From contig QRFJ01004196.1 of NCBI GenBank assembly GCA_006176705.1, positions 1-64,000 on the forward strand: 64,000 nucleotides of DNA, in the 5' to 3' direction. This document shows positions 1-10,919 of this stretch, in pieces. The notes beneath the pieces were generated by a model. The model saw nothing but the letters and a program-made list of their open reading frames with translations, searched no databases and was not told the DNA's origin. Source of the DNA: Cocos nucifera. Its lineage: Eukaryota > Streptophyta > Magnoliopsida > Arecales > Arecaceae. How positions within the stretch are numbered: position 1 is the first letter of the stretch; the number at the start of each line of letters is the position of its first letter. The translations under genes were made by a program, and so were the position numbers.

Positions 1-245
1 CTTTGTACTGCAACAACAATGGTGCCATAGCCCTTACCAAGAAGCTGAGGTCTCATCAGAAATCCAAGCACATCGAACGGCGATACCACCTCATTCGTGA
101 TTACCTCGAGAAGGGTTACGTCGAGGTCAAGAGAGTCAACTCCGCAAATAATGTGGTGGACCTGCTTACAAAGCCGTTGGAACAACAGAAGATCGAAGCC
201 CATCTTGAGAAGATGGGACTTAGATTTATGGCCAATTGGCTTTAG
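1..245 (+). CDS. Copia polyprotein, C-terminal RNase H fragment (partial)
   Basis: This is the last 80 codons of a Copia-type pol polyprotein. It is open from the window edge to the stop at 243-245. The peptide holds the late RNase H signature CNNNGAIAL, then the SKHIERRYHLIRD block and the DLLTKPL motif, which are typical of the end of Tork/Angela-like Copia RNase H domains. RNase H removes the RNA strand during reverse transcription in the virus-like particle. The stop is followed within 15 bases by a polypurine tract and then an LTR, the normal order at the 3' end of Copia elements. A near-identical copy lies on the minus strand at 19912-20175. The rest of the element lies outside the window. 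Confidence 0.9.
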   Translation, partial: LYCNNNGAIALTKKLRSHQKSKHIERRYHLIRDYLEKGYVEVKRVNSANNVVDLLTKPLEQQKIEAHLEKMGLRFMANWL

Positions 246-259
246 GTCAAGTGGGAGTT
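246..259 (+). other. Polypurine tract of Copia-1 (plus-strand primer)
   Basis: A purine-rich run (AAGTGGGAG) lies directly between the RNase H stop and the TG that opens the LTR at 260. In LTR elements this tract resists RNase H and primes plus-strand DNA synthesis. The same run precedes the other Copia LTRs in this window. Confidence 0.8.
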
Positions 260-2506
260 TGTTAGATATATGTGCCTTAGAAGCTAGAATTGGCTGACAT
301 TTGTAATACACTTCTAGGAGCAAAATTATAATTTTAATTATAAATAATAAAATAGATTATTTTCTATCACATATGCGTATTTAGTATCTATGATACATCC
401 CTTGAGTTAATGGTAATGATAATTCTTATTTTCAAGAGTTGAAAATTTAAGACAAGAATTTTTATTATTAACTCATAAAATGCTCCTGACTGTAGGATCA
501 TCATGAGGATAGTGATTGATCTGGAAGGTTAGTGTACAATCACTTCTTTATAGTAGATGAGTCTTGAGTCTATGGTGTGAAGACACCGAAGTAAGAGTAT
601 AAGTACTCATTAGAGAATGAGGGCACTGAGTGTGACCACCTAGAGCAGTCATAAGAAAGTCTACCTTCTCGTCGATGACTGACTCGAAGCTATAGTGGTG
701 TGTCTGGTTCTTTGATCTGAGGTGCATCGATAGTTCACCTCCTAGCCATTCGGAACCCTGAGGTGTATGTTGGCTATAGCATGTTCATTGTAGGAATTGG
801 ATTACACCAAGAGAGAATCTATCTACCTCGATGGATGAGGAGCAGCCCTATGATGATCATGAGAATCAAGTCCATAAGCCCATAGCCATGGCAGAGAGTG
901 AAATAATAGAAGAGTTTCTATTAAAGTTTTCACATTGGACTTGAATCAAATGATTAAATCATATAATAGAAAGTAGGGTTTGGCGAGTTCACCTTAACAC
1001 TAATCTGATCGAGGCTCAAGATAGAAGAAGTTAATCACACAAGTAGCTGCACCAAGAGGATCATTTTTAATTTTGATGGGTTGCCACCATATACTGCTAG
1101 GTGTCACTGGTAGATTTTGAGAGCAATTAGAATGATTTAGACGATCGATCATTCTAGTTGTCTAAATCAGAAGAGTTTTGATCCATCGAAAGGAGTTTTG
1201 ATGATGTCGATGATGGAGATCATGACATATCCCATTACCATATAGAACTGAACCTAACTGGATCACACAAACAAGGGTTTGGATCTGGATATCATCAATT
1301 GGACTAATCCAGTTCAGTTGATTTGAATTAGATTCAATTAGGTTTAAGAAAATCGTGCCAGCACATGATTGAGCCTAACGTTCTCCTTCTATTATCATTA
1401 AAAGTTATCTTTACTGAGCCAAATCTATTTGTGCTCACTCAAGTACATTTACCTGGTCTAACTGGAGCTTTTTCAGGTCAGAAAAGGATTGTCTTAATTT
1501 ATGAGATAAATTTAAGATAACATCTATCATTTTTCGTCACCTGCTAATTATTGTCCTTTGACTTTGGTCAAATGTTGACCTTTGACCCTTGGACATCTGC
1601 CATGTGTCATGCACCCATAGGAGAGACTTATTGACCAAGTCCACCTACCATTTGGTAGGTCGATGGAGGGTGCACGTCTAGGATGGCATGCGCCCCATGT
1701 GGATAAACACTGGAGTCCCATACGGATGGGACTCCAGGTTGCTTCTTGGATTCAACTTAGGTGACCCTTACCTATAGACTTTGACCAGTCTTAGATGCCA
1801 TCTAAGGATGAATTTATGGGGCTCTCATCTGATTGGATCAGGTGATGTCATTCTACCAATCAGATTTAGATCTGATTGCACGAAGCAACATGATTGGCCG
1901 GGATGATGCAGCACTGCATGGTGCAGCAGGGTCTATAAATAAATCCTGTCTGCGCCCAACCTTTTGTGAGTTCCTCTTAACCCATGCCCCAAGACTATCC
2001 CTCTCCCTCCTCCATGCCATCTTCTAATCCTCTCTCTCCTATCCATGTCCAAGGGAAGTTGGGCTTCAGTTTGGTACGATCCAGGCAAGAAAAGGCTGAC
2101 GAGAAAGGAAGAAGGCAGCACTGCTGCAGAGACGATTGCTAATCTTCAGAAGGAGATTTGAACATCCTCCAAATTAGATCCAGATCTAACTTTTGGAGAT
2201 GTGATAAAGAAGGAGAAGATCTCCAAATCCAGCTCAAGTGGATATCGATAGAGGCCAGGTGATTACGTGGCTAGATCTGGAGCCTCAGGGAATTAGTAGG
2301 ATCATCAACAGGTAATCGAATTATCCAAATCAAGGTAATATTAATTTAGATTTAATTTAATTTAATTTTCTTATTCATCAGATCATAAAATTAGATTTGA
2401 AAAGTATCTGATATAATTTGGATCTATGAGAAAATTTTTGAAATATGCCTCTCGATCCAATTAGATTTGAACGAATCTAACCCAAAAAATCAGGATTTTC
2501 TCTTCA
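260..2506 (+). mobile_element. 3' LTR of Copia-1 (forward copy)
   Basis: The 2247-bp LTR begins TGTTAGATATATGTGCC after the polypurine tract and ends TCTTCA at 2506, where Tat-type Gypsy coding sequence resumes. The same sequence recurs as a solo LTR at 4841-7112 and in reverse at 17608-19897, which fixes both ends. It carries a TATA box near 1934. The element is inserted in G1 between its gag and protease regions. The expected 5-bp duplication is CCTAG (2507-2511), but the matching left copy is outside the window. Confidence 0.9.
1934..1941 (+). promoter_or_regulatory. TATA box of the Copia-1 LTR
   Basis: TATAAATA lies in the promoter part of the LTR. The solo copy (6531-6538) and the reverse copy (18180-18187) have the same box in the same surroundings, so it is conserved between three copies. 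Confidence 0.6.
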
Positions 2507-3250
2507 CCTAGCGGGTCAGCCGAGCCCGAGAAGAGGTGGAGAACTGAAGAGCCTATCACTTTCACCGACGAGGATGCTCAAGAAGTCTAGTTCCCACATT
2601 ATGATATGGTTGTAATCTCTTTAAATAATGCCAACTATGATGTCCATCGCATTTTGGTAGATAATGGAAGCTCTGCTGATGTTTTTTTTTTATGATGCTT
2701 TCTCAAAAATGTCCTTACTCAATAACCACTTGGGACCAATGAACTCCCCTTTGGTAGACTTCACTGATGATGCCATGTCAGTTGAGGGCATAATAACTTT
2801 GACTATGACTGCAAGGCAATGTCCAAAGTTGGTTAAGGCACGGCTCAATTTTCTAGTCATAAAGGCTCCATCTGTCTACAATGCTATTCTTGGCTGACCT
2901 AGTTTGAACATGCTCCAAGCAGTGGTGTCAACTTATTATCTAAAGGTGAAGTTTCCAACGAGCTACAAAATTGGAGAGATCAGGGGAGACCAGGCATTGG
3001 CAAGATGCTATTACACCTTTGTCCTACAGAAAAACATCCAACTCGATCTTTATCTTGTTGATGGGCTGGATGTCCATGATGACCTTATCGATGAGCCGGG
3101 CGAGCCTATGGAGGATCTTGTATCTATGTCCATAAATGATGGGAGTGCGAAGCACACTGTGCAAATCGGCTCCAACTTGGGGATGAGGTTTGGGAGCGAC
3201 TTGTCACCTTCCTTAGGAAGAACACAGACATCTTCTCCTAGGTTTCAATA
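2507..3250 (+). pseudogene. G1 gag tail and aspartic protease (broken)
   Basis: Translation shows the gag-protease linker EEPITFTDEDAQEV, then DNGSSADV, the retropepsin active-site motif of Tat-type elements, then the typical YDAFSKMSL and YNAILG blocks of the protease fold. The enzyme would mature the Gag-Pol polyprotein inside the particle. The frame is broken by TAG near 2590, by a run of nine T near 2681-2689 that shifts the frame next to the active site, and by TGA at 2895-2897 where related elements have Arg. The second Tat element G2 carries the same segment at 37186-37303 and 48384-48730, itself split by a Copia insertion only a few codons away. Confidence 0.85.
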
Positions 3251-4012
3251 GATATGCCAGGAGTTGATGTAGAGGTCATGGAACATCGGCTGGCTGTTGA
3301 TCCTAGGTATCGGCTAGTAAAAGAGAAGATGCGCAACCATGCACCGAAGAGGCAGAAAGCAATTGCAGAAGAAGTAGGCAAGCTCCTCAAAGATAGGTTC
3401 ATCTGAGAAATTAACTACCCGAGCTGGGTCTCAAATATGATTCTCATCAAAAAGGCAAACGGCAAGTGGAGGATGTGTATAGATTTTAAAAAGTTGAACA
3501 AAGCCTGCCCAAAAGACAGCTACCCTCTATCCAAGATTGATCAACTAGTAAATGCAACCTTGGGCCACAAGCTCCTCACCTTCATAGATGCCTTTTTTGG
3601 CTATAACCAAATATGAATGGTGCCAGAGGACGAGAAGAAAATAGCTTTTGTTACCGACTGTGGTCTTTATTGTTATAGGATTATACCTTTTGAACTCAAA
3701 AATGCAGGAGCAACATACCAGCACCTGGTCAATAAGATCTTCAAGAAGTAGATTGATTGCAACATAGAGGTGTAAGTGGATGACATGATCGCCAAAAGTC
3801 GAGCTTCAATAAACCACATCGCTGACCTCGAAGACACCTTCAGTGCACTTAAGAAGTACAAGATGAAGCTGAATCCAACCAAGTGCATTTTTAGTATGAC
3901 CTCAAAGAAGTTTCTGGGACTTATGGTGTCAAGGCACGAGATTGAAGCAAATCCAGAGAAAATCCAAGCTATTCTAAAGATGACTGCTCCAAAAATAATC
4001 AAAGAAGTTTAG
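3251..4012 (+). pseudogene. G1 reverse transcriptase (broken)
   Basis: This is the Gypsy reverse transcriptase domain, the RNA/DNA-dependent polymerase that copies the element. Visible blocks in order are ILIKKANGKWRMCIDFKKLN, ACPKDSYPLSKID, TFIDAFFGYNQ, and VDDMIAKSRA, the catalytic Asp pair, followed by CIFSMTSKKFLG. In-frame stops are TGA at 3404-3406 and 3614-3616, TAG at 3749-3751 and 4010-4012, and TAA at 3773-3775. The TAA replaces the Tyr of the YVDD box. Except for that one, the stops sit at expected Arg or Gln codons and fit C-to-T changes. Confidence 0.9.
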
Positions 4013-4027
4013 CACCTAACTGAAAAA

Positions 4028-4840
4028 ATGGTATCCCTAAATCGCTTCATCTCGAGATTGATCGAGCGATGCATGCCCTTCTTCCAAGTTCTTAAGCAAC
4101 CAAAGAACTTCTACTGGACGACGGAGTGCCAATGGATATTTGAGGAGCTCAAAAACTACCTCGGCTCATCCCCACTGTTGGCAAAGCCTGAACTTAGAGA
4201 AGAATTATTCTTATACCTAGTAGTCTCTCCGACAGCCTTGGCAGCAGTCCTGGTCAAGGAGGAAGTGAAAATGCAGTGACCAGTCTACTACATAAGTCGG
4301 ATCCTGAGAGATGCAGAGATCAGGTACTCTAAGTTAGAAAAATTAACTTACTCTCTTCTAGTTGCTACCAGGAGACTCCGACCTTACTTTTAGGGCACAG
4401 CATAATGATCCTCATGGGTCAACCAATAAAAGCAGTCATTCATTGAATGGATGCTTCCAAAAGAATCGCAAAATGGACCATCGAGCTCATGGAGTTTGAC
4501 ATTAATTATCAACCCCAGCCATCAATCAAAGCTCAGATATTGATAGATTTTGTAGTAGAATATACTATTTCAAATGAAGCCGAGCCTGAACAAAATGAGA
4601 CCGACATCCCATGGTTGCAACTGAGCTACCTCGAAGAGAGTGTCGATCTTTCTGAAGGTTTTTGGACTCTTTACATGGATGGTTCATCCAACACCGTTGG
4701 AGCAGGCACGGGGTTGGTCTTAGTCAACTACAAGGGAGTCATTGTCGAATATGCACTACGCATTGAATTTTCTGCAACTAATAATGAGGCAGAATATGAA
4801 GCGCTGATCATCGAATTAAAAATAGCAAGAGAGTTAAAAG
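4028..4840 (+). pseudogene. G1 connection domain and RNase H, N-terminal part (split by solo LTR)
   Basis: Blocks seen are NRFISRLIERCMPFFQVLK, WIFEELKNYL, then YMDGSSNTVGAGTGLVLVN, the first Asp motif of RNase H, and ATNNEAEYEALI with the catalytic Glu. This is the RNase H arrangement of Tat-type elements. Stops at 4279 and 4391-4393 break the frame. At 4840 the reading frame runs into the Copia-1 solo LTR. The coding sense continues at 7118 with the VYSDSQLVIGQVSG block, so the insertion did not remove sequence beyond making the 5-bp duplication. Confidence 0.88.
4836..4840 (+). repeat. Target-site duplication AAAAG, left copy
   Basis: AAAAG lies directly before the TGTTAG start of the solo LTR. 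The same five bases follow its TTCA end at 7113-7117. Confidence 0.9.
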
Positions 4841-7112
4841 TGTTAGATATATGTGCCTTAGAAGCCAGAATTGGCTGACACTTGTAATACACTTCTAGGG
4901 GCAAAATTATAATTATGACTATAATCAATAAAATGGATTATTTTCTGTCACATATGCGTATTTAGTATCTGTGATACATCCTTTGAGTTAATGGTAATAA
5001 TAATTCATATTTTCAAGAGTTGAAAATTTAAGACATGAATAATCATTATTAACTTATAAAATGCTCCCAACTATAGGATCATCACGAGGATGGTGATCAA
5101 CCCAGAAGGTTGGTGTACAATCGCTTCTCTTTAGTAGATGAATCTTGAGTCTACGATGTGAAGACACCGAAGTGAGAGTACAGGTACTCGTTAGAGAACG
5201 AGGGCACTGAGCGTGACCACCTTGAGTAGTCATTAGAAAGTCTACCTTCTCATCAATGACTGACTTGATGCTGCAGTAATGTGTCTGATTCTTTGATATG
5301 AGATGCATCGGCAGTTCACCTTGAGGGTGTTATAGTTTGACTACACCATTACTCAATCTCCTAGCCACATCGAACCCTGAGGTGTATGTTGGCTATGACA
5401 TGTTCATTGTAGGAACTGGATTGCATTAAGATGAAATCTATCTACCTCGGTGGTAGAGGAGTAGCCCTATGATGATCATGAGAATCAAGTCCAGAAGCCT
5501 ATGGCAGAGTGAAATAATAGAAAGAGTTTCTATTTAGATTTTTACATCAGACTTGAATCGAATGATTACATCATATGACAGAAACTAGGGTTTGACGAGT
5601 TTACCTTAACCCTAATCTGATCGGGGCTCAAGATAGAAGAACTTAATCACACAAGTAGCTGCACCAAGAGGTTTGCATTCAGCTCTGATGGATTACCACC
5701 ATATATTGCTAGGTGTCACTGATGGATTTTGGGAGCAATTAGAATGATTTAGATGATCGATCATTCTAGCTGTTCGAATCAGAAGAGTTCTGGTCCATCG
5801 AAAGGAGTTTCGATGATGTCGATGTTAGAGATCATGACATATCCCATTACCATACAGAATTGAACATAACTGGATCACACAAATAAGGATTTGAATCTGA
5901 TGATCATCAATTGAACTGATCTAGTTCAATTGATCTAAATGAGATTCAATTAGGTTCAAAGAAATCATGCTAGCACTCGATTGAACCTAACGTTCTTCTT
6001 TTACTATCATAAATAAGTTATCCTGACTGAGCCAAAGGAGTTTGTGCTCAATCAGAGGCCTTCATATGGTCTGACTGGAGGTTATCCAAGTTAGAAAAGG
6101 TTGTCTTATTTTGTAAGGCACTACCTACCATTTCTGGTCACCTGCCATTTCTCATTTTTTGACTTTGGTCAAAAGTCTACCTTTAACTGGTCAAATGTTG
6201 ACCATTGACACTTTGACTTCTGTCCACATGTCATGCACCTATTAGAGAGCTGGTGGGAGCCTGCCCCCTACCAAAACCTGGCGAGGAAGAGGGCGCATGC
6301 CACCCTTGGCGTGTGCCCAAGGTGGAGGCGCCCAGGAGTCCCTGTTGGATAGGGACTCCATCTCCTTTTTGGATTTTGATTAGAGTTCTCCTAAGAACCA
6401 ACTTTGACTGATCTTAAGCGCCATCTAAGGAAGAATCTAGAGGACTCTATTTTCACCAATCAGATTTAGATCTGACTTCACAAAGGATTGTGATTGGTTG
6501 GGAAGAAGAGCAGTTGGATCACGGATAGTCTATAAATAAGATCCTGCGCCCAACTCAAATTAAGTTTGAGAAATTGAAACCCCACACCCCAAGGCTGCCT
6601 CTCCCCTCTTCCTCCATGCCAAACCCACCTTCTCCCTCTCCTCTCCATGTCCAAAAGGAGTTTTGGACCTTGGTTGGTGCGATCCATATGAGAGAAAGGC
6701 AACTGAAAGCTAGAAGGCTGCACTGCTGCATAGGACAACTACTGATCTTCGAAAAGAGTTTTGAAGATCCTCTAGATCAGATCCTGATCTAATTTTTGGA
6801 GACATGATAGAGAAGAAGCGGATCTCCAGATCCAGTTCGAGTGGATACCGGTAGAGGTCGGACACTTGCATGGCTAGATCCAGAACCTTTTGCTGCTTAC
6901 AGGATCATCAATGGGTAATAGGATTACCCACTTCAAGATAAATTTAATTTAATTTAATTTATCTAATTTTATTTTAATTATTTAAATAATAAGAAATAGA
7001 TCTAAAATATCCAAGATCTGATTAAGATCAAAGAAAAAAAAATTTAAAATATATCTCTTAATCTGATTAGATCTGAACGAATCTGGTCTGGAAAATCAGA
7101 ATTTTTTCTTCA
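4841..7112 (+). mobile_element. Solo LTR of Copia-1
   Basis: The 2272-bp sequence aligns end to end with the LTRs at 260-2506 and 17608-19897 (reverse). It starts TGTTAGATATATGTGCC and ends TTCTTCA. It has no internal region and is flanked by perfect 5-bp copies of AAAAG. The Gypsy RNase H frame is interrupted exactly here. Solo LTRs form by recombination between the two LTRs of one element, which deletes the interior. Confidence 0.93.
6531..6538 (+). promoter_or_regulatory. TATA box of the Copia-1 solo LTR
   Basis: TATAAATA is in the same context as in the other Copia-1 LTR copies, about 1.7 kb from the LTR start. Confidence 0.55.
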
Positions 7113-7117
7113 AAAAG
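7113..7117 (+). repeat. Target-site duplication AAAAG, right copy
   Basis: AAAAG lies directly after the LTR end and is identical to 4836-4840. The G1 coding sequence resumes with TAGATCGAC. Confidence 0.9.
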
Positions 7118-7390
7118 TAGATCGACTTCAAGTCTACAGTGATTCTCAATTAGTGATCGGCCAAGTTAGTGGAAACTATGAAGTACGAAAGAAAACTATG
7201 ATGAAATATCTTGAGAAAGTAAAGGACTTCACTTTGGCCTTCGACAATTTTAGCATTCAATAGATTTCGAGGGCAGAAAATATAAGAGCTAACCTCCTCT
7301 CTAAATTGGCCACTTTAGCCCTAGCCGAACTGTCTGAAAAAGTATTTTTTGAAACTCTAAAATGCCCAAGTTTAGATGAATCATAGCTTG
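7118..7390 (+). pseudogene. G1 RNase H, C-terminal part
   Basis: Translation gives VYSDSQLVIGQVSGNYEVR followed by YLEKVKDF and ISRAENIRANLLSKLATLA. These are the third RNase H motif (Asp in YSDSQL) and the closing ENxxAxxLSKLA block that ends this domain in Tat elements. A TAG at 7261-7263 and further stops break it. It joins the part ending at 4840 across the solo LTR. Confidence 0.87.
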
Positions 7391-8629
7391 TTATGCAGAT
7401 GGAGCATGAGCCAAGCTGGATTGACCCGTTAGTTGCCTATCCTCATGATCTGAAAGAAGCTTAAAAACTTAGAAATCAAGACTTTCGATACATTTTGTAT
7501 GAGGGCAAGCTGTATAAAAGGTCATATTCGCTACCATTTTTTAGATGTCTCCAACCTTCAGAGGATGACATTGCATTATAGAAAGTGCACGAGGAAATTT
7601 ATGAAAGTCATGTAGGAGCCAGATCCCTATCATAAAGACTACTTCGGCAAAGATACTATTGGCTGACCTTGTACCACAACTCTATAGTGTATGTCAAGAA
7701 ATGTGACTGCTGTCAGAGAAATGCAAACATATAAAGACAGTCGGCCTTCGAGCTTACTCCACTAAGTGCACCTTGGCCATTTAGGTAGTGGAAAATGGAT
7801 ATACTTGACTCTTTTTCAATGGCATCCAGACAATAAAAGTTCCTCCTGGTTGTGATCGACTACTTTACCAAATGGGTCGAAGCCGAACGACTAGCAAAAA
7901 TTATTGAAGCCAAGGTATAGGACTTTGTCTGAAAGTCAATCATCTACCAGTTTATTCTGCCCCAAACTCTCATAACAAATAATGGGTGACAGTTTGTTGG
8001 AACGAGGTTCGCTGAATTCTGCGAAGATCTAAACATCTCCCATCACTTCATGTCAGTGGCCCATCCATAGGCAAATGGTGAAGCAAAGGTGACCAATAGA
8101 ATTTTACTGTAGGGCATCAAGGCAAGGCTTGAAAGAGCAAGGGGGACTTGGGCGGACAAACTCTACCACATCCTTTAGGCATATCGAACTACTCATAGGC
8201 TACCAACTAGGAAACACCATTCGCCCTAGCCTTGGGGATGGAGTTAGTCATCCCAATCAAGCTTAAACTTTCATTAGCATAGATCATGGCCTTCAATGAG
8301 TATCGTAACTCACAGAACCTCAATGTCAATCTTGATCTATTGGAAGAAAAGAGAGAAGATGCCCAAGTTCGGATGGCAACCTACAGACGAAGAGTGGCAG
8401 ATACTATAACTCTAGAGTAAAAAGCAAAGCATTCAGAATGGGAGACTTGGTGCTCCGACAAGCATCCATTTCGAAGCCTCAAGAGTAAGAAATGCTCATC
8501 GTTAATTGGAAAGGTCCGTATAGAGTGAAGGAGGTCATCCGACCCAAAACTTATCGCTTGAAGAAGCTTGGAGGGGTGACACTCCCACGACCTTGGAATT
8601 TGGAAAACTTAAGAATGTACTACCAGTAA
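7391..8629 (+). pseudogene. G1 integrase (broken, catalytic residues substituted)
   Basis: An HHCC zinc-binding domain is visible: HEEIYESHVGARS for the His pair, then VKKCDCCQRN for the Cys pair. The catalytic core follows with WKMDILDSFSMAS (first Asp), LLVVIDYFTKWVEAE, ITNNG and GEAKVTN. The C-terminal end is YRLKKLGGVTLPRPWNLENL. Integrase inserts the DNA copy in the genome. In most Tat elements the second and third motifs read TDNG and GEAEVTN, so the second catalytic Asp is now Asn and the Glu is Lys. At least ten in-frame stops occur, mostly at Gln, Arg and Trp positions. There is no chromodomain, as expected for Tat. Confidence 0.9.
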
Positions 8630-8718
8630 CTTTTCTTTAATAAAGTTCTTTCTAGTTTAACATCTTTACTTCTTGGCATAAAGATTGTATAATGACAAGT
8701 TTAAAGCAACAAAAAGTG

Positions 8719-9445
8719 GCTCATTAGGAATAGGAGGAGAACCTTGTCCTAACGTGAGCAAGGTCAAAGGCCTCATTAAACTAAGATGAGATGAGGGGAG
8801 AGGCCCTACCAACGGCCCTAATGTACCCCTAGAGCCTATTAGGAATAGGAGGAGAACCTCGTCCTAACATGAGCAAGATCAAAGGCCTTCGTTGAACTAA
8901 GACGAGATGAGGGGAGAGGCCCTACTGGATGTCCCTGTTAGGATAGGAGGAGAACCTCATCTTAAGTGAGCAAGGTCAAAGGCCTCATTGAGCTAAGACG
9001 ACATGAGGAGAGAGGCCCTACCAACGGCCCTAATATATCCCTACAGCCCATTAGAAATAGGAGAAGAATCTTATCCTAACACGAGCAAGGTCGAAGGCCT
9101 CATTGAACTAAGATGAGATGAGGGAAGTGGCCCTACCAATGGCCCTAATGTACTCCAACAACCCATTATGAACAGGAGGAGAATCTCATCCTAACGTGAG
9201 CAAAGGTTGAAGGCTTCATTGAACTAAGATGAGATGAGGAGAGAGGCTTTACCAATGGCCCTATGTGCTCCTACAGTCCATTAGAAATAGGAGAAGAACG
9301 TCGTCCTAACATGAGCAAGGTCGAAGGTCTTATTGAACTAAGACGAGATGAGAGGAGAGGCTCTACTGATGGCCCTAATGTGCCCCTACAGTTCGTTAGG
9401 AACAGGAGGAGAACCTCATCCTAATGTGAGCAAAGTCAAGATGAG
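8719..9445 (+). repeat. Tandem repeat array, unit about 115 bp, between integrase and the antisense region of G1
   Basis: The phrase AGGAGGAGAACCTCRTCCTAA with variants recurs near 8733, 8848, 8945, 9060, 9175, 9290 and 9403. Spacing is 115 bp except for one shortened unit of about 97 bp, which gives roughly six and a half copies. Each unit also carries GAGCAAGGTCAAAGGCCTC and GAGGGGAGAGGCCCTACC. Tandem repeats at this spot are known from Tat/Ogre elements and can seed satellite DNA. I see no coding frame through the array. Confidence 0.88.
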
Positions 9446-9892
9446 AACCCACCAATGGATCTAATGAACCTCTATGATCATACTAGGGGTGGAAGGTCAA
9501 GGCCATGCTGATTTTAAATAAGGGAAAGGCTAAGGCCCTACTAACGATTGATGAGCACATTCTCCTACGACCATGCTAAACACCAAAGAAAAAATCCCAT
9601 CCTAATCCATGGAACGAACCCCTGACCCGACGTCCATGACAAGCATCTCGTTAGAAATGAAAGAAAAAAGAGGCATCTAGAATCGAATCCACAAGAGATG
9701 ATAATGAAAAAGATATTGTTTTATTATGAAGTTAAGTTCGTTACAAGTAAAAGTTAATAAGATCAATTACAATGGACACACTACAAGCAAAATAGAGGTC
9801 GGCAAGGGCCAACTGTGCAAAAAAGCAAATACATTATAGAAAAAATAAAGATCAATGAAATTGATTACATAAAAAAAAAAAGAGGTTAAGTC
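9446..9892. other. Noncoding tail between the tandem array and the antisense gene region
   Basis: No open frame is present. On the minus strand this is the downstream flank of the antisense region. It contains an AATAAA (plus-strand TTTATT at 9720-9725) about 170 bp after the antisense stop codon, a possible poly(A) signal, and short A-rich runs. A run of A lies at 9871-9881. Confidence 0.4.
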
Positions 9893-10900
9893 CTAAGATG
9901 ATCCGAGCTCTTCAGACTTTGGGCTATCGGCTCCAGCCATCACCAAAGCTTCCTTTAGTTTGAAGATTTCCTCCTCTAGCTCCTTCTTCTTATATAGACC
10001 GTCAATGTACATCCTGTTGCAATATTCAAATTTGGTCTCGAGCTCTCATCGCTGCTTTCTTAAAACCTCAAATTCAGCTTCAGCGTCCTTGATGGCTTGA
10101 CGCTCCCAGGTCAACTGGAGCTTCAATTGTTGAACTTCGATTTTCTCCACCCCAACAGCCTCTGAGAGTTTGCTGACAATCCTCCTTAGAAAGACGAGCT
10201 CCTCAGGTTCGTAGCTTTATCCAGCCTACTGAATGCTATGAAACTTCTTCCAAAAATAGGTTGCCTCATCCCTAGCAGCTTTTAGCTTGCCTTCAAGCCT
10301 GGACATCTTCCCTGCCCAGGTTGTCCGATAATTATTGTGTCAATCTTTAGCATCCTGCAGCTGCTTCTGAAGCTGGGAGAACTTCTTCGACCAGTTTCAG
10401 TCATGCTGAGCTTCGTCGGTGGACCATGGTGAACTCTCTTCCAAGAGATGAATCTTCTCTTCCGCCTTCTCGAGGTCAACTTCTAAAGAGCTGATTTTCA
10501 CTGTGAGCACCCAAGACTTGTCTCTCATGCTTTTTCAGAGTTCGATGAGCTCCTTCTCAAAATTTTCTTTTCGAATGCTGAAGCTCGCTGCATCCTTCAT
10601 GTGTAAACTTCAGAGGTGAGTGACTTCCTTAGTCGCCTCAGCATTTTTTCGAGAGGCTTGAAGGTCGACCTCAACTCTCTTCAATCTTTTTCTCAATTGG
10701 TGGACCTCCTTCTTCAAGCCCTTTATCAAAGGCTTGAACGAAACCCCCTGAGGTAAGGGGTTGGTGTCAATCAGAGAAAGGAGGTAGTGGCCCTGATCGA
10801 TAGAGATGTTCTGAATCACATACAACATAAAGTGTAAAGGAAAAGAAGGATTTGCTCTCATTACTTGAAAATGTTTGGTACACCAAAAAAAAAAAAGAGG
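9893..10900 (-). pseudogene. Antisense coiled-coil reading frame of G1 (broken)
   Basis: Read on the minus strand, the frame shows long Lys/Glu/Leu-rich stretches: SFKPLIKGLKKEVHQLRKRL, KISSLEVDLEKAEEKIHLLE, FSQLQKQLQDAKD and ELEEEIFKLKEALVMAGADS. It ends SEELGSS with a stop at 9893-9895. The heptad-like spacing of Leu and charged residues predicts coiled coils. Similar antisense proteins lie between pol and the 3' LTR in Tat-type elements of many plants; their function is unknown. Several in-frame stops break it. It may be the C-terminal part of the same gene as the upstream antisense frame, joined by an intron near 10800-10920 whose splice sites I could not fix. Confidence 0.7.
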
Positions 10901-10919
10901 GTATATAGATGTCAAAAGT

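Noticed and set aside
4447..4878. Open frame with an unusual C-terminus LDICALEARIG
   Set aside because: The tail is a chance read-through from the G1 RNase H into the solo LTR, not a fusion protein.
8719..9445. Regularly spaced repeat that might suggest a CRISPR array
   Set aside because: The whole 115-bp unit repeats, without unique spacers between short repeats, and it lies inside a plant retrotransposon. It is a tandem repeat.
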